Shown: piece by piece, positions 8,670 to 19,654 of the stretch | How positions within the stretch are numbered: the stretch's first letter is position 1 | How the letters are laid out: the number at the start of each line of letters is the position of its first letter | Assembly (NCBI GenBank): GCA_029953675.1 | Contig: JAMWBK010000002.1 | Location: forward strand, 1,426,001 to 1,490,000 | DNA length: 64,000 bases | Source: Rhodosorus marinus | Taxonomy: Eukaryota; Rhodophyta; Stylonematophyceae; Stylonematales; Stylonemataceae | Direction: 5' to 3' | Notes under the pieces: generated by a model | What the model was told of the DNA's origin: nothing | The model's input: only the letters and a program-made list of their open reading frames with translations | Databases searched by the model: none | Made by a program: the position numbers and the translations under genes

Positions 8670-10805
8670 TCAAGCGTTTAGAAGAAGCAAAATCGCAAGT
8701 GACAGCGCAACGCAAATAGTGCCAATCGCGTGATACGAAGCAAGGAATCTAAGATTAACATCCACATGAAACCGGGCAGACATTGCAATGCTAAGAGCAT
8801 AAAGCGGCGGAAGGAGGGAAGCGAGCTCATAGCTGAAGGGTGGTAAATCCCATGGACCTCCGATGAATTCCACATCTCGATTAGAAAACTTCCTCTGACC
8901 GAGCGCTACCTGTTTTCTCATAACTTCCACGTCCTCATGCTCTGGCTCTAGAACTTTTCGTACCCGTTCGCTCGCGTTTCTTGCGTATCTGCCCCTGTCC
9001 AGAAGACCGCGCTGAAAGCCTTGCAGTGTATAGCTACCCGCGCCAGGAATTGAAAGGGCGACTCCCAAGGCGCAGGCAAGACCGTTCAGATCTGTCCTCT
9101 TGTGAGTGAAGTTATCCACGGCATGATGACTCTGGCGCATATAGGAGCTGATCTGCGTAGCGAGCTCCCTGAGATTGCTCTCGGAGTCGGATGAGTACCA
9201 AGGGCCACTGAAAGTGCTGCGCGCCGAGGCCAGAGCATTCGATATTGGCCTCGGGGCAAAAGCTTCTGAAAGAAGCTCTAGCAGATGCGACCCGTCTTCA
9301 GTGGCTCCCAAGCTGAGCTTCGCAGCTCGTTCGGTAAAGCGGGGAAGAACATAGGTAATTTCAAGATCGAGATGGGAAATCACCTCGGACCATTCACCGA
9401 TGTTAAGTTCCCCAGAATCGCGGCCTACCCGGGAAGCGGCAGAGTCCTGCAAGTCGTTGATTCGGTCCCCTATGGATGGGGGCAAGTACTCCAAAGCGGA
9501 CGCAGCTACACCACGACTACGAGATCTTCGGGGAAGAGTCCGTTTCTCAGCCACGGACCGCGCGTGCTGATTCCAGGGAACTATAAGCAAACTTGTTGAC
9601 CGCATGAACGAAATCAGGACAGCCGAACCGGATGTTGACGATGCCGACCACAATCCCTCAGCTTCTGCTCCAAGATATCTTATCTCGGAAGCCACGCTCT
9701 TCCTCATGGTCGCCAATCCAATAGATCCCGTGAGCTGTGGGTCCGCAAGCTTCGCCCCGTTTCGAAGGGCATAGAGTTCCGCCCGTTTTGGTAAAGCCTC
9801 CGTAGCCTCCGAAGGAGTTCTTGGCTGTACGTGTAAAGCGAGGATCGTTAATGCGTCCATAGTACCGCTCGTCGGAGGATCATTGGAGCTAAGAGGAGCT
9901 CGACAAAAGAACTCCAAGCTGGCCGCCAAGAACAGTCTTCCGTAGGCCGGACCTTGCCCTGCTCGATCACGCTGGTCTTTTGGCGCGAAGAAGTTGGCGT
10001 AGCTGGAGAACAGATAGTTGAACACCGCCCGGCGAGATGGCAAAAGTGAACTGCGCCTGCGCCGGCGAACGTTCATTCCTGAGGATCCAGAACGTCCCCT
10101 CCAAAGTGGACTTGAGCACATACACAGCAAAAAGTACTCATAACAGCTTAACGTCAGCAATGACCCTGAGCTGCTCAGTCTCATCAAGCAGAACCAGCTC
10201 AGTAGACTGCTGTTCGCTTGTGATGGATCTCTGTCGCCAAGAACACCCGCGGAGACGTGTGGAAGATATTTTCCGTTTTGTATTAGATAAGGGTCCTCGT
10301 TCGTCCGGTCCGATTCAGAGCCCGGGATTGGATGCTGCTGCCTTATGGTATTGATATCATTCTGGGTCGAAAGCGGCAGGTTCGACACGGGAAACTCAAA
10401 GGTATACTCCGGGGCTGTCGCGCAAACGAGCCTGTGGAGGGGTCCAGTTGGCAACAAAACCTTCAGTACTGCTTCTCGCTCCTTGCTTTCGACTCTACTT
10501 GCATCTTCCAGCCACCCTTCATCTCCGAATCCAAATATTTTTAACATCAACCTGGGGAACCCTTCATATACTGGTCGAAACTCTTCCTCCCCAGATATAA
10601 CTCGGCCCAGAGCAAACCCAAGCCTATCCCACTCACATCCACTCGGCAGCTCCGATCCATCTCGAAGAATCTCAATAAGCCGTTCTCTAATACCTTCGCC
10701 GTCCTTGAACTCACCGTTCTCCTGTCCTCCATATCCAGCTTCCCTATCAATAGCGCCGCTTCCGGTGCTTGCACGCCCAACAACCCTCATCACACTGCTC
10801 TTCAT
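8670..10805 (-). CDS. SMPD4: Neutral sphingomyelinase 3 / SMPD4 homologue
   Basis: Intact single-exon ORF of 711 aa. The N-terminal third carries the SMPD4 pattern: a FP-L-IFG segment (GFPRLMLKIFGFGDEGW, about residue 80), then LLPTGPLHRLV (about 116) and a YTFEFPVSNLP block (about 134). A hydrophobic YEYFLL segment follows, then SRRAVFNYLFSSYANFFAP. Near the C-terminus, SYELASLLPPLYALSIAMSARF corresponds to the conserved SYEIASL block, and the protein ends in a hydrophobic tail (about 688-711) typical of this tail-anchored family. The animal protein is an ER and nuclear-envelope enzyme that hydrolyses sphingomyelin to ceramide. Whether the algal form does so is inferred. There are no introns, unlike most genes in this window. 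Identity per residue is low outside these blocks, so the call rests on ordered motifs. Confidence 0.8.
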   Translation of the reverse strand: MKSSVMRVVGRASTGSGAIDREAGYGGQENGEFKDGEGIRERLIEILRDGSELPSGCEWDRLGFALGRVISGEEEFRPVYEGFPRLMLKIFGFGDEGWLEDASRVESKEREAVLKVLLPTGPLHRLVCATAPEYTFEFPVSNLPLSTQNDINTIRQQHPIPGSESDRTNEDPYLIQNGKYLPHVSAGVLGDRDPSQANSSLLSWFCLMRLSSSGSLLTLSCYEYFLLCMCSSPLWRGRSGSSGMNVRRRRRSSLLPSRRAVFNYLFSSYANFFAPKDQRDRAGQGPAYGRLFLAASLEFFCRAPLSSNDPPTSGTMDALTILALHVQPRTPSEATEALPKRAELYALRNGAKLADPQLTGSIGLATMRKSVASEIRYLGAEAEGLWSASSTSGSAVLISFMRSTSLLIVPWNQHARSVAEKRTLPRRSRSRGVAASALEYLPPSIGDRINDLQDSAASRVGRDSGELNIGEWSEVISHLDLEITYVLPRFTERAAKLSLGATEDGSHLLELLSEAFAPRPISNALASARSTFSGPWYSSDSESNLRELATQISSYMRQSHHAVDNFTHKRTDLNGLACALGVALSIPGAGSYTLQGFQRGLLDRGRYARNASERVRKVLEPEHEDVEVMRKQVALGQRKFSNRDVEFIGGPWDLPPFSYELASLLPPLYALSIAMSARFHVDVNLRFLASYHAIGTICVALSLAILLLLNA

Positions 10806-12308
10806 TGTATATACACTCCTCCAAACTTCGGCTCACAAACTTTTGCAATCCAATTCTACGTGCTCACCTTCACTAATACTCTGAATGGTTCATGTCTTAG
10901 CCCAACCTCAGTGTCCAGGATAAAGCAAGCCCCACACATGGTTACGGACTCCTCCAACTGAAAATCACAATTGCACAAGTACCGATCTCTCTACAACTCC
11001 TTACCGGCTCTTCATCTCGCTCCCCCCCAACTGTTCCAAATAAGATGAATTTGGATCCAACTCAAAAGTGACTAGGTCTAATCATGAAACTCCTTCAGGA
11101 TTGAACGCCTTGAGCGACAAAATCACAAGCACGGAGCCGCTATTTGCCACTCCAAAAAAAACACAAACCACATATGCACAAATCCCTGACCGGCCGATCT
11201 CTTCTTCCCGCTCTTCTGTAACGACATCTATATGAGACTTCGTCCACCTCTCAATACCTAGTCACTTTCTAAACCAGCTCCTATGCTGCCCTTACAAGCT
11301 GGTCTAGCAGCTCAGTCTACGGACCTAAACCAGCCAAGCCTTGATATTCTCAATGCCTTTTATAGTTGCAAACTTTACTTTATTCAAAGTTGAGTTGTAT
11401 CAGATCCAAAAAACAAGGCGACAACTTCGCAAAGCTTCATGTTTAACTACCCTTTCGAGTGATGCCTTCTCTTAGCCCTCTGCGCGGATCATCTTCTTCC
11501 TGAAGAAGACAACAGAAACGAGAAAATCTTTCACAGCTGTTTCTCGGGGCCAAATAATAGGTAACACTTCGCCCATGTTACCAAACCGCAGAATCAAGCA
11601 AGAATTTCCCTGGCCAAAATATAAACAAACCCGCTCCCACTGTTACCTTTGCATTTTTATGTTCGTCAATTCCACGGGATTTATTAGGTCACAACGGCAG
11701 TTTGGCGAATGGTACTGCAATCCAATCTAGTTTCTGGCCAACCTACCAGACCATTTTTATCGGGACTATTGCAAAGTCTTGGAAGAATTTTGTCGGACAA
11801 AATTAACTGTCCACTGCTACAAAAGTCGAGTCGGGCTTGAACGAACAAGGAGAATCTATAGCTCCAACTAGGCTTTGGGGAAGGAGCAGTGCGAGTGAAT
11901 TTGCTTGAACGACATGAACCGGCGGTCTGAACCAGACGAGTAGTACGGGGAGGATACGACTTTGTTTCCTAGGTAGGGTCTGCTTTGAGTAGCTGGAGTT
12001 TTTACGGGCTCCGCAAGGTTGGCTTTGAAGACGTTTTGGATAGCAAGGTCAGTTTCGGCTGGAAGTGCTTAAAAGGTTCGAAGTTTTGAAGGTCGATTGA
12101 GGAGAGTCGGCTCACTAGGTTGCTCTCCGTAAGTGTGTTTTACTGTACTCCAGTATTTTACACTGTGGATTCCTACCTTACACTGCATCAAGGATTGAGC
12201 AGGCTTGATGCTTTTGCCTTCGCCACCGCTAATATTTCCACAGGCCTGAACATGAACTTGGGAAGTGGGCTTGCCATTAAAGCTTATGGTTTCGACATAG
12301 GATGCATC
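10806..12308. other. Intergenic region, no gene recognised
   Basis: 1.5 kb upstream of the SMPD4 gene and downstream of the serine dehydratase gene (both on the minus strand). C/A-rich sequence near 10900-11300 probably contains the SMPD4 promoter. No ORF with family resemblance was seen. The palindrome described separately begins at 12290. Confidence 0.5.
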
Positions 12309-12319
12309 CTATGTCGAAA
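12290..12319. repeat. Perfect 30-bp palindrome spanning the serine dehydratase stop codon
   Basis: The sequence from TTTCGACATAGGATG (12290-12304) to 12319 equals its own reverse complement with no loop. On the minus strand the last codons of the serine dehydratase gene (TTT-TCG-ACA-TAG, stop 12309-12311) lie in one arm, so the transcript would form a hairpin at the end of the reading frame. A 3'-end processing or terminator hairpin, or a binding site for a symmetric protein, are possible explanations. Confidence 0.9.
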
Positions 12320-13793
12320 AATCATCCCACTGCGCGTCGGTCTCAGCTTTCCATTGCTTGAGGAGGCTCGGTGTGACAATGTTCCCACCACACACAATGA
12401 GAACGACCGGCCCGTGCAGACTGGCGGGGATTAAACTCTTATCATAACCAATCGCCAATGTAGCTCCGCACGCCGGTTCAACAAGAAACCTTGCATCGAG
12501 AGTTGAGGTGAACGAACCCCATAACCGATCAGCAAGGTGCACTCCATTTGCAGGTCTGATAGAGTCAAAACGCGCAGAGGCTCACCGTTCGTTTACAAGG
12601 AATCTACCACAAGCCTCCACTGCTTCTTTATCGGAAACCACAACCGAATTGATGGACGACTTCCGTGTTTGCGGCAGAACCGCAGATGACACGCGGCTAG
12701 CTCCAAGACTCTTCGCGATGGATGTTATCGATGGCAGATCTACTAATTCTCCTTTTTCCAATGTCGCAGCCAAAGAATCCGCGCCTGCTCGTGTCGGGAA
12801 CGCGTTCAACAGCAGGGATCATTCGACTATGGGCTGCCTGTCAATACGGAATGAGTCTGTTCGCCTTACCTTCAGTTTCAGCCGCAAGAACTGAAGTGCT
12901 CTGCCAGCCAACCTTTTCAAGACCTCGGCAGACACTGAGTAATAGTCCGCCTCCCCCGACTGATAGGCCAATAGATGCTGGAGGTCGGCCACCAAGATCC
13001 TCGTAGACCTTGATAATGGATATGGAGGCAGATTTTAGCAAAAACCCCCTTTCCCTCTCGAGCTCTTCTAGAATTTTTTCAGGTGACTCTGGGTTGAAAG
13101 GAACGAATCACCTCTTGGACAAGAGAACTACCCCCTTCCCAGATGTCTTTGTGATCAAACGGGGGAACATGGATCGACGACGGATCCTCGGCCATTTCTC
13201 TCGCGAGTCTGTCTGCGTGCTTCCATTCACTGCCTTCAACAACAACGTGTGCACCTAAGCTTTCCAGCTTTTTCCGCATGAATGCTGGCGTTGTGGAAGG
13301 AACACACACGACAGTTTCTACCCCTAGCCTCTTTCCTAGTTACGAGTTCCAATGCAGGGCGAGGTGGGTCATACCCTGTCAGCAGTGTATCCACGAGGAA
13401 GGAGGGAAGATAGTCGCGGAGAGACAAACCTGCATGAGCAACTGCCGCACCAGCATTCCCTCCAGAAGAGCTCACAAATCGTCGCGCTCCAGCTTGTTTG
13501 GCCTTTGCGCACATATAACCAATCCCGCGGATCTTGAACGATCCGGAGGGCTGGGTGTTCTCCAGCTTCAGAAGCACTTCTTCGCCTAGGATGCTCGACA
13601 TCTTCTCATTTAATACAAGCGGCGTCCTCACATGCAACCTTTCGACTTTCGCTGGCTTCACAAAGCCGTCTACAGCTCCAGTGGCTACCGACTCTTCATA
13701 CGTCATCTTACAGCACAAGGTTTTTGTCCTTCCTCGATATGCTTTCGAGTAAGTCGATACACTAACAAAAGCTCCATGCCTTCTAGATTCCAT
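12309..13793 (-). CDS. SDS: L-serine dehydratase / L-threonine deaminase (PLP fold type II)
   Basis: Five minus-strand exons join in phase: 13793-13430, 13335-13112, 13008-12870, 12784-12586 and 12489-12309, giving 368 aa. The PLP-binding lysine sits in PSGSFKIRG, followed by SSSGGNAGAAVAHAG. The phosphate-binding glycine loop is SVGGGGLL, and the C-terminal part has VEPACGATLA and IVCGGN. Order and spacing match animal L-serine dehydratase (SDS), which converts serine to pyruvate and ammonia. The glycine-rich loop and VEPACGA block favour SDS over biosynthetic threonine deaminase, and there is no ACT regulatory domain. The first 30 residues precede a second ATG near 13706 and may be a leader or untranslated. 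The stop codon lies inside a perfect palindrome. Serine racemase is a less likely alternative. Confidence 0.92.
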
Positions 13794-14073
13794 GGTGAAG
13801 CAAGAACTTGTCTGAAACCCAACGTCCTCCTCAAAAGACTGAAACCCTACTACCTGCCCAACTACTAAAAAGCCCCACCGCGAATGTCAACCCGCTGGTA
13901 CGCGAGCTGGAGACGACGGCCTGCAAGTTCAGACCTCGCAAGTATGTTCTTGACGTCTATCTTAAGAAGTTAGCATAAAATTCTCTCCTATCTAGCACAC
14001 TCGACCGATACCGAGTAAGACGTTAGACCTCTCCCACCACAACACCCTCCCTGAGATAAGCAATCGATCTGCG

Positions 14074-14340
14074 TTAGGTAAGCTCAGTAACAAATTCCTT
14101 GGAAAAGAACGCTGAAGCCATGTCCGCGAATCCAGTCCTTGCTTGAAAGAACGCATTTAAATACAAAGTTGTCTCGCGCTGATCAGTCGTAAGATATCCC
14201 ATAGTTCGTTCGCCGTGAATGAACACCCCCGGATTGCTTGGAACATACGACGGTCCTGAGTCCTCCATATCCATGTGGAGGTGGAAGACGACGAGCTGGT
14301 GCCCGTGAACACTTTTTTTTTTTAACCTGGCAATTGTGGG
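14074..14340 (-). CDS. Small unidentified ORF or terminal exon
   Basis: An ATG at 14274 opens 66 codons ending at 14074. The same frame continues upstream to about 14330 and reads HGHQLVVFHLHMDMEDSG before the ATG, so this may be the last exon of a spliced gene. The amino-acid makeup looks protein-like (HGERTMGYLTTDQRETTLYL, then FFQARTGFADMASAFFSKEF). An A11 tract lies just upstream. It sits between the 5' end of serine dehydratase and the 3' end of the ABC1 kinase, all on the minus strand. I do not recognise the family. Confidence 0.35.
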   Translation of the reverse strand, partial: PTIARLKKKSVHGHQLVVFHLHMDMEDSGPSYVPSNPGVFIHGERTMGYLTTDQRETTLYLNAFFQARTGFADMASAFFSKEFVTELT

Positions 14341-14516
14341 CTTTGTTAGGATAGCTCTTGTGTGTCAGTGTTTCGTATCACCAAAAATGGTTGATCTGGT
14401 GCGGCTTGACTCCATATGCGTGTATATATTTGTTCTCAGACCTCATTCTTGTCGTTTTTAAGTTGTTGGTTTTTCCGTCTCTGTTCATATGCGTTATGTC
14501 TTCTCTACGATTTCAG

Positions 14517-15980
14517 CTACTGCCTCAGCTGATTTCTGTATACTTTGTTCCATCTATCACATACGGAGAAATCACTCACGCCCATTCCGTGCGCAACTCC
14601 GCGAAGGATCTGAACAGTTCGCAGGACAAAGTACAGCTGTTGGGGGAATGTCTCAACTTCGACGTGTTTGATAGCCGAATCGTTGCTGAAAGGTGAGTTG
14701 CTCACGCCTTCAATTGAACGAGTATCGAACATGGTCCTCGCCAACTTTTCTTCTGGAAGGATCTGCGGCCTTCCGCTTCTTCCCAGGTGCTCAGGACTCG
14801 GCTGGGACTCTATCTCCCGTATTCGTTTCGTCTTGACCCCAAGTTCGTGCAAAGCACTGATCATTCCGGCAGAGTCTCCTTTGTGAATCTTAAAAACTAG
14901 TTTGGCGAGACGCGTTTGGTCCAATTTCTCCAACTTCTTGCACTGACCAAAGTCAACGATTCCAATGGACAGGTCCTTCTTCACCATAACGTTTCCCGGG
15001 TGTGGATCGGCCTGGAACATACCATCTACTAAGATCATTCCTCCGTAGGCATCGGTGATCGCCTCGAGAAGCTTTCTAGAGACCAGGTTTCGTCGACGCT
15101 CGGAAACGTTGCGGATCTTTACTTTCAGTTGCGTCATTGGTGTGCCGTTGACGAAGGTCATGACCAGCATCCTCCTCGTTGAAACTTCGTCAATGGGTCT
15201 GGGGATCTCTACCCGCCTGTTTGCTCCCCTCCGTTGAAGGTTGGTGGCGACGGTATTCAACGATTGTGCTTCGTTGCTGAAGTTGAATTCACGGCCGATC
15301 TCTTTCGAGAGCTCATTCACCGCAGACAAGATATCAAATTTCAACTCCGTCTTCTGAAGAAACTTTGCAAGTATTCGAAGTCGTGTGAGGTCAGCTAGCA
15401 TCTGCTTCTCCGCGTTTGGGTATTGGATTTTGACGGCAACTTGAGATGAGTTGCTGACGAGATTCGCTGAATGCACCTGGGCAATTGTTCCAGATCCGAG
15501 AGGATCCCCAAGCGACAAATTGGAGAACACTTCTTCAAGCGATCTGCCTCCGAGCTCCTTCTCGATTGCACGTCGCGTCTTCTCAGCGGACATAGGCGGG
15601 ACCCTGTCCTGAAGAGTGGAGAGCAGCATACAGTATGCCTCCGGGAAAAAATCATCTCTACCTCCTAGAAACTGTCCTGCTTTGAGGAAGAATCCTCGCA
15701 TATCTACACACAACGAGTACATCTTCTTCGCCGCCCATTCATGGTGCGAAGCCCATCTCGTATCCCTCGCATCTGCATCTCTGTGAAGCAAAATGTTTTC
15801 CACTTGAACCAGCTTAAAACCTAGGTAGATCTTAGATGTCCTACTCCAGAACTCTACCAAACGACCTCCAGACTCTATGCCATTAGATACACCAGCAAAG
15901 AGAGCTCCAATATCCATTGAAGCCAGCGGTTCAACACCAATCCACGGCCTACGTGGAAAAACCAAAATGCAGTCGACCAA
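14517..15980 (-). CDS. ABC1/UbiB-family atypical kinase (ADCK-like)
   Basis: Single-exon ORF of 487 aa; a second ATG at residue 22 (MDIGALF) is an alternative start. The family motifs are in order: the KxGQ motif in GFFLKAGQFLG (about 95-105), the loop GSGTIAQVH in place of the usual Ala-rich loop (about 162-170), the lysine in VAVKIQYP, the E of KEIGREFNFSNEA, the catalytic DPHPGNVMV and the metal-binding IVDFGQ. ABC1/UbiB proteins support coenzyme Q or plastid prenyl-lipid metabolism and bind ATP in an unusual kinase fold. Which organelle this one serves cannot be told, since no clear targeting peptide is visible. The last residues (NKVYRNQLRQ) look like a normal end. Confidence 0.9.
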   Translation of the reverse strand: MVDCILVFPRRPWIGVEPLASMDIGALFAGVSNGIESGGRLVEFWSRTSKIYLGFKLVQVENILLHRDADARDTRWASHHEWAAKKMYSLCVDMRGFFLKAGQFLGGRDDFFPEAYCMLLSTLQDRVPPMSAEKTRRAIEKELGGRSLEEVFSNLSLGDPLGSGTIAQVHSANLVSNSSQVAVKIQYPNAEKQMLADLTRLRILAKFLQKTELKFDILSAVNELSKEIGREFNFSNEAQSLNTVATNLQRRGANRRVEIPRPIDEVSTRRMLVMTFVNGTPMTQLKVKIRNVSERRRNLVSRKLLEAITDAYGGMILVDGMFQADPHPGNVMVKKDLSIGIVDFGQCKKLEKLDQTRLAKLVFKIHKGDSAGMISALHELGVKTKRIREIESQPSPEHLGRSGRPQILPEEKLARTMFDTRSIEGVSNSPFSNDSAIKHVEVETFPQQLYFVLRTVQILRGVAHGMGVSDFSVCDRWNKVYRNQLRQ

Positions 15981-18577
15981 ACAAATACGTTAATCAAAAA
16001 TTCTTCGCCCAAGTGATAAATCTCTCTTGAAAGTACATCTCGTTCTTCACCATCAGCAACAACCTCCTGCCTTACTCGCTCAAAGATCTTCTACGGGACC
16101 CCACTGACTATGATCAAACCGCTCAGAGCCGTTTGACACAGAGCCGATATGCCAATGGCCTAGATAACTAGTACCGCAAACTCTGCGCCAGCTTCTGCTA
16201 CTAGACATGTTGTCTTCACCCCCGCAATGCTCGCAAGTCCAGTATTGGACCACTATGTTGTCAATTGGTGATGAGGAGAGCGCGGTTCGCTTCTTGTCTC
16301 TTCACCGAACATTTAGACATTTTCAGATCGTATTTGATATTCTCTCTGAACCACACGTTTGTTGCTTTTGGTGAACCTTCGATTTTCTTGTATTTTTCGT
16401 TCCCTATCTGCTGGGGTTGTGGATTGGACCCGATGATCTGACTTTTTACGACATCAGAAGGCCTTTTCAGCTTTTAACGCAAAGTTTGCCCTTCTTCGTC
16501 GGCAAGCGGCTGATCTTTATGAGCAGGACGACGTACGAGATATGCGGTGTCATCATTGACCGGAGTTCCATGCACGCTTGCTCAATGTTGACACTGAGCT
16601 GCGGTGCGCAGCGGTCCCAATAAATTCCGCTGGAACGCTCGAGGTGCCGAGGACCGGCTCAGTCTTCAAGCATAGACCGGATTCCAACAGGGGGACCCCC
16701 TTGGACCTACTCTAGATGCGCTGGTACACCTTTGAGAGCTCTACCCGATCAGTGCCCGCGGCTCAACCTCACGGCCATTCACGACGACCAGATGCTGCTA
16801 GGGCATAGTGGAAGAGGTGAAGCACGCCTTGCATTGGATGCGTTCAGAACCGTACTACTTCCTTGTCGCGCTGGTTTCTGCTATAATAACGTTCATTCTG
16901 GTGCAATAGGTTGTGTGGCTACGTTCTACTAGTGGAACGATCTCAAAGTTTCCTTCCTCTACTCGACGGGCATGGGTGGCAAGGATTGCACTCCCACCAC
17001 AGAGCGCGATTCAGGGTTGCCCGTGCTTCACTTTCTTGGCTTGACCGGTTCTGGAGGTGAAGAGTGACCTCTCTCAGGAACTGATCGGCTTGTTTTTTTG
17101 CCTAGTCTGCCGAATCTCTCCACGCATAATGGCACGAAGATGTCATCATTGTGGTCTCCGATCGCGAGGTGCTCTTGAATGACCGCAGAGAGCACACCCG
17201 CTGAACTAGGGCAGCATTTCATAGCCAGAGAGTCAGACTCAAGGGGCAAGAAAAGGGCATCCGGGCGATCACCGAACACTCCCACAACCATGCATCCTCA
17301 GCACATGGACAAGGACAAGTGAATTTATCAGAGACTAACGACTCTGAGAGCACTAGATTACAGAAGACGTGTGCTTCGCATCTCCAATAATGCGGCGTTC
17401 ATTCGCCATAGCGCGATGCTCAGAGTCTTGTGCAGACCGGAAAGCGCAGTCTGTCGCTCACGGAAGCAGTCTTTGAGCAAAGAAGCTCCCTTACGAACAT
17501 CAGCGCTATCTTGGGATCAGAAAACACCTATACGAAGCCCTAGGAGATCGGGTACACGGCACATAAAAAGGAAAGGTTTTCCGCCGAAACCCAGCGACGG
17601 GATAGTGGGACCATAGCGATGAGACTCGCCTACTGCAGAAAGCAAGATAGTGACGACCGAAAGCTTCAGTAAACATGTACAGGACGTAAGAGTGACCTCG
17701 CCGTTGCAAAAGACCAGTAGCGAGACTCGTATTTTGCTTTTTCACCGCAACCGACAGAGGTTAGGCCCTCTACAGGGGAGGAGATTGCATGTGGATTCCG
17801 GGCGGCTCGAGATCCGAGCTAGCCACAAGCCGCGACGTACAGGCTCAGACTAGCTCCCAAAATAGTTAGTTCTTTCTGTGCTTTGATTTTCGTATATCGC
17901 GCCCTCCTAGCTCTGAGACGAGTATGCCCCCCAATCAAACAAACCTCAGAACCAGACCCTGCCAACATCAACCCCCATCTCCCCCGTAACTGTCACATCG
18001 AATCCAGCACTCATCCAAAAAAAATATTTGAGACAAATAAATATTGATAGATATATCCTATAATCATAAATTTTGTTCTTATATTGATTGCATAATCCAA
18101 TTTTAAAAATTATTCATATGACAGATAAACCAATTCAAGCAACGTTTTGTTCATCACAATCTAATCGTCATCTACCAGCGGATAATAATAATTTAAAACA
18201 ATACAATAGTAGATTGATAGTAATATTTAATTTCATAATTCATATATTAATGATTGATATGTATTTTAATTACGTTTTTATTAATATGACGAGTATATAG
18301 TTTATATATATCTCACGGTCGTGCTGTGTATATTCTGGAGCTACGGTGGTAGGGTGGGGTCTGTGCGGGGGGAAGCAGGGTACATAGATGTGTCGGGAAG
18401 GAGGGCTTAGAAGTCTGATTCTTATGTGTTTTGTCTTCTAACTGAGCGGTATTCGAAGGAAGTATCATTTCGTTTGTCTGTGTTTTTAATTTTGGAAGCT
18501 CTTTTGGATGCTGTCAGGAGCGGAATTCTGTTGGTAGAGTGGGCTTTTTTCTTTTTTTTTGGCTTGGTTTTCTTGAG
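15981..18577. other. Intergenic region, no gene recognised; AT-rich island at its end
   Basis: 2.6 kb between the ABC1 kinase start and the IGP dehydratase start. Short ORFs (for example 17291-17028 on the minus strand) show no family resemblance. Base composition is mixed until about 18000, where a sharply AT-rich island (about 18010-18310) begins. The last 200 bp are T/G-rich, like the leaders of other plus-strand genes here. Confidence 0.5.
18010..18310. other. AT-rich island of organelle-like composition
   Basis: About 300 bp, far richer in A+T than its flanks. It contains an open frame (18088-18300, +) using AT-rich codons and reading TDKPIQATFCSSQSNRHLPA in its first half. Composition resembles plastid or mitochondrial DNA, so an old organelle insertion is possible, but no organelle gene was recognised. 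Confidence 0.4.
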
Positions 18578-19654
18578 ATGGTTGGGTTTGTGTTGAGTCC
18601 TGGGAGAGGTGGGCACCTGGCGAAGAGGGGATTGAGCGTTTGCGCTTCGGGAAGCGGTAAGGTACTTTTTTTTTTTTTTGTTTGGTTTTGATGAAGAAGG
18701 GGGTCTGTTTTTTGTTGTTTTGGTTCCGGTCGCATTCTGGTTTGATGCCTCTTGACGTCAGGTTTGCCGTTACTGGGGCGTTGGCGAGATTGTCAACCGA
18801 GCTGAAGTTTGGGATGCTGTTTTTCAAATTTTTTTTTGGTGTACAGGGAATGGAGTTGCGAAAGTCCCAGAGCCGAGGCGGGCGGAGGTTCACCGAGTGA
18901 CTGGAGAAACTGAGGTTTATGTCAGCGTAAACGTAGACGGCACTGGAGTGTGTGACAGTCAGACGGGAATTCCGTTCCTCGATCATATGATACATCAACT
19001 TAGCAGCCATGGACTCCTTGACATCAAGGTACGAAAATTTGTGGATTTGGATAGGTTGGTAGTGTTGGTTGTTCACGTCCAAGTCGAATTTTGTTCAGAT
19101 TGAGGCGAAAGGTGATTATCACATTGACGACCACCACACCAATGAGGACGTTGGTATTTCGCTGGGCATGGCGCTTGCCAAGGCTCTTGGAGACAAGAGG
19201 GGAATCCGGCGTTTCGGTCACTTTGCTGCGCCATTAGATGAAGCCCTCGTAGAGATAGTATTGGACTTTTCCGGTCGTCCATACCTCGCGTACGGCCTCA
19301 ATATTCCTACTGAGCGTGTCGGTACTTACGACACTCAACTTGTCAGAGAGTTCTACGCTGCTGTGGCTTCAAACGCTCAGATGACATTACATATTCGACA
19401 GCTCGATGGCATCAACTCTCACCACATTATTGAGGTGCGTACATGAACAGATCGTATGCAATAGAGACGGTAACCTGGGATTGTCGTTGATCATCCTCCA
19501 TTGTTTGGAAAACCAGGCCTCGTTCAAGGCGTTTGCAAGAGCTATGAGAATGGCTCTCGAGCACGATTCGAGACGGCTGGGAACCGTTCCATCTTCAAAA
19601 GGAGTCCTCACGGATGAACAAGCTCTGTCGGCACAGTCAGTGAAGGAAGCTTAG
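18578..19654 (+). CDS. HIS3 (IGPD): Imidazoleglycerol-phosphate dehydratase
   Basis: Four exons: 18578-18656, 18847-19028, 19099-19434 and 19517-19654, giving 244 aa. It catalyses step six of histidine synthesis, dehydrating IGP to imidazole-acetol phosphate. The two metal-binding His motifs are present: [11 protein letters not shown] and [10 protein letters not shown], plus [16 protein letters not shown] with the second HH pair. DPRR/PSSKGVL-type sequence ([15 protein letters not shown]) closes the protein. The first exon is my reconstruction: ATG at 18578 reads [20 protein letters not shown], a basic, Ser/Ala/Gly-rich leader like a plastid transit peptide. It is spliced at GCG|GTAAGG to a strong acceptor (T-run then GTACAG) at 18846. 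The catalytic part is certain; the leader exon is likely. Plastid location is inferred from the leader and from plants. Confidence 0.95.

Noticed and set aside
10345-10884. 179-codon plus-strand ORF
   Set aside because: It is antisense to the N-terminal part of the SMPD4 gene. Its Ser/Pro-rich translation is typical of a shadow frame.
17028-17291. 87-codon minus-strand ORF suspected as retroelement remnant
   Set aside because: No reverse transcriptase, integrase or capsid motif could be recognised.
18486-19082. 198-codon minus-strand ORF
   Set aside because: It is antisense to IGPD exons 1 and 2. Poly-K and Q/N runs come from T-rich intron sequence.
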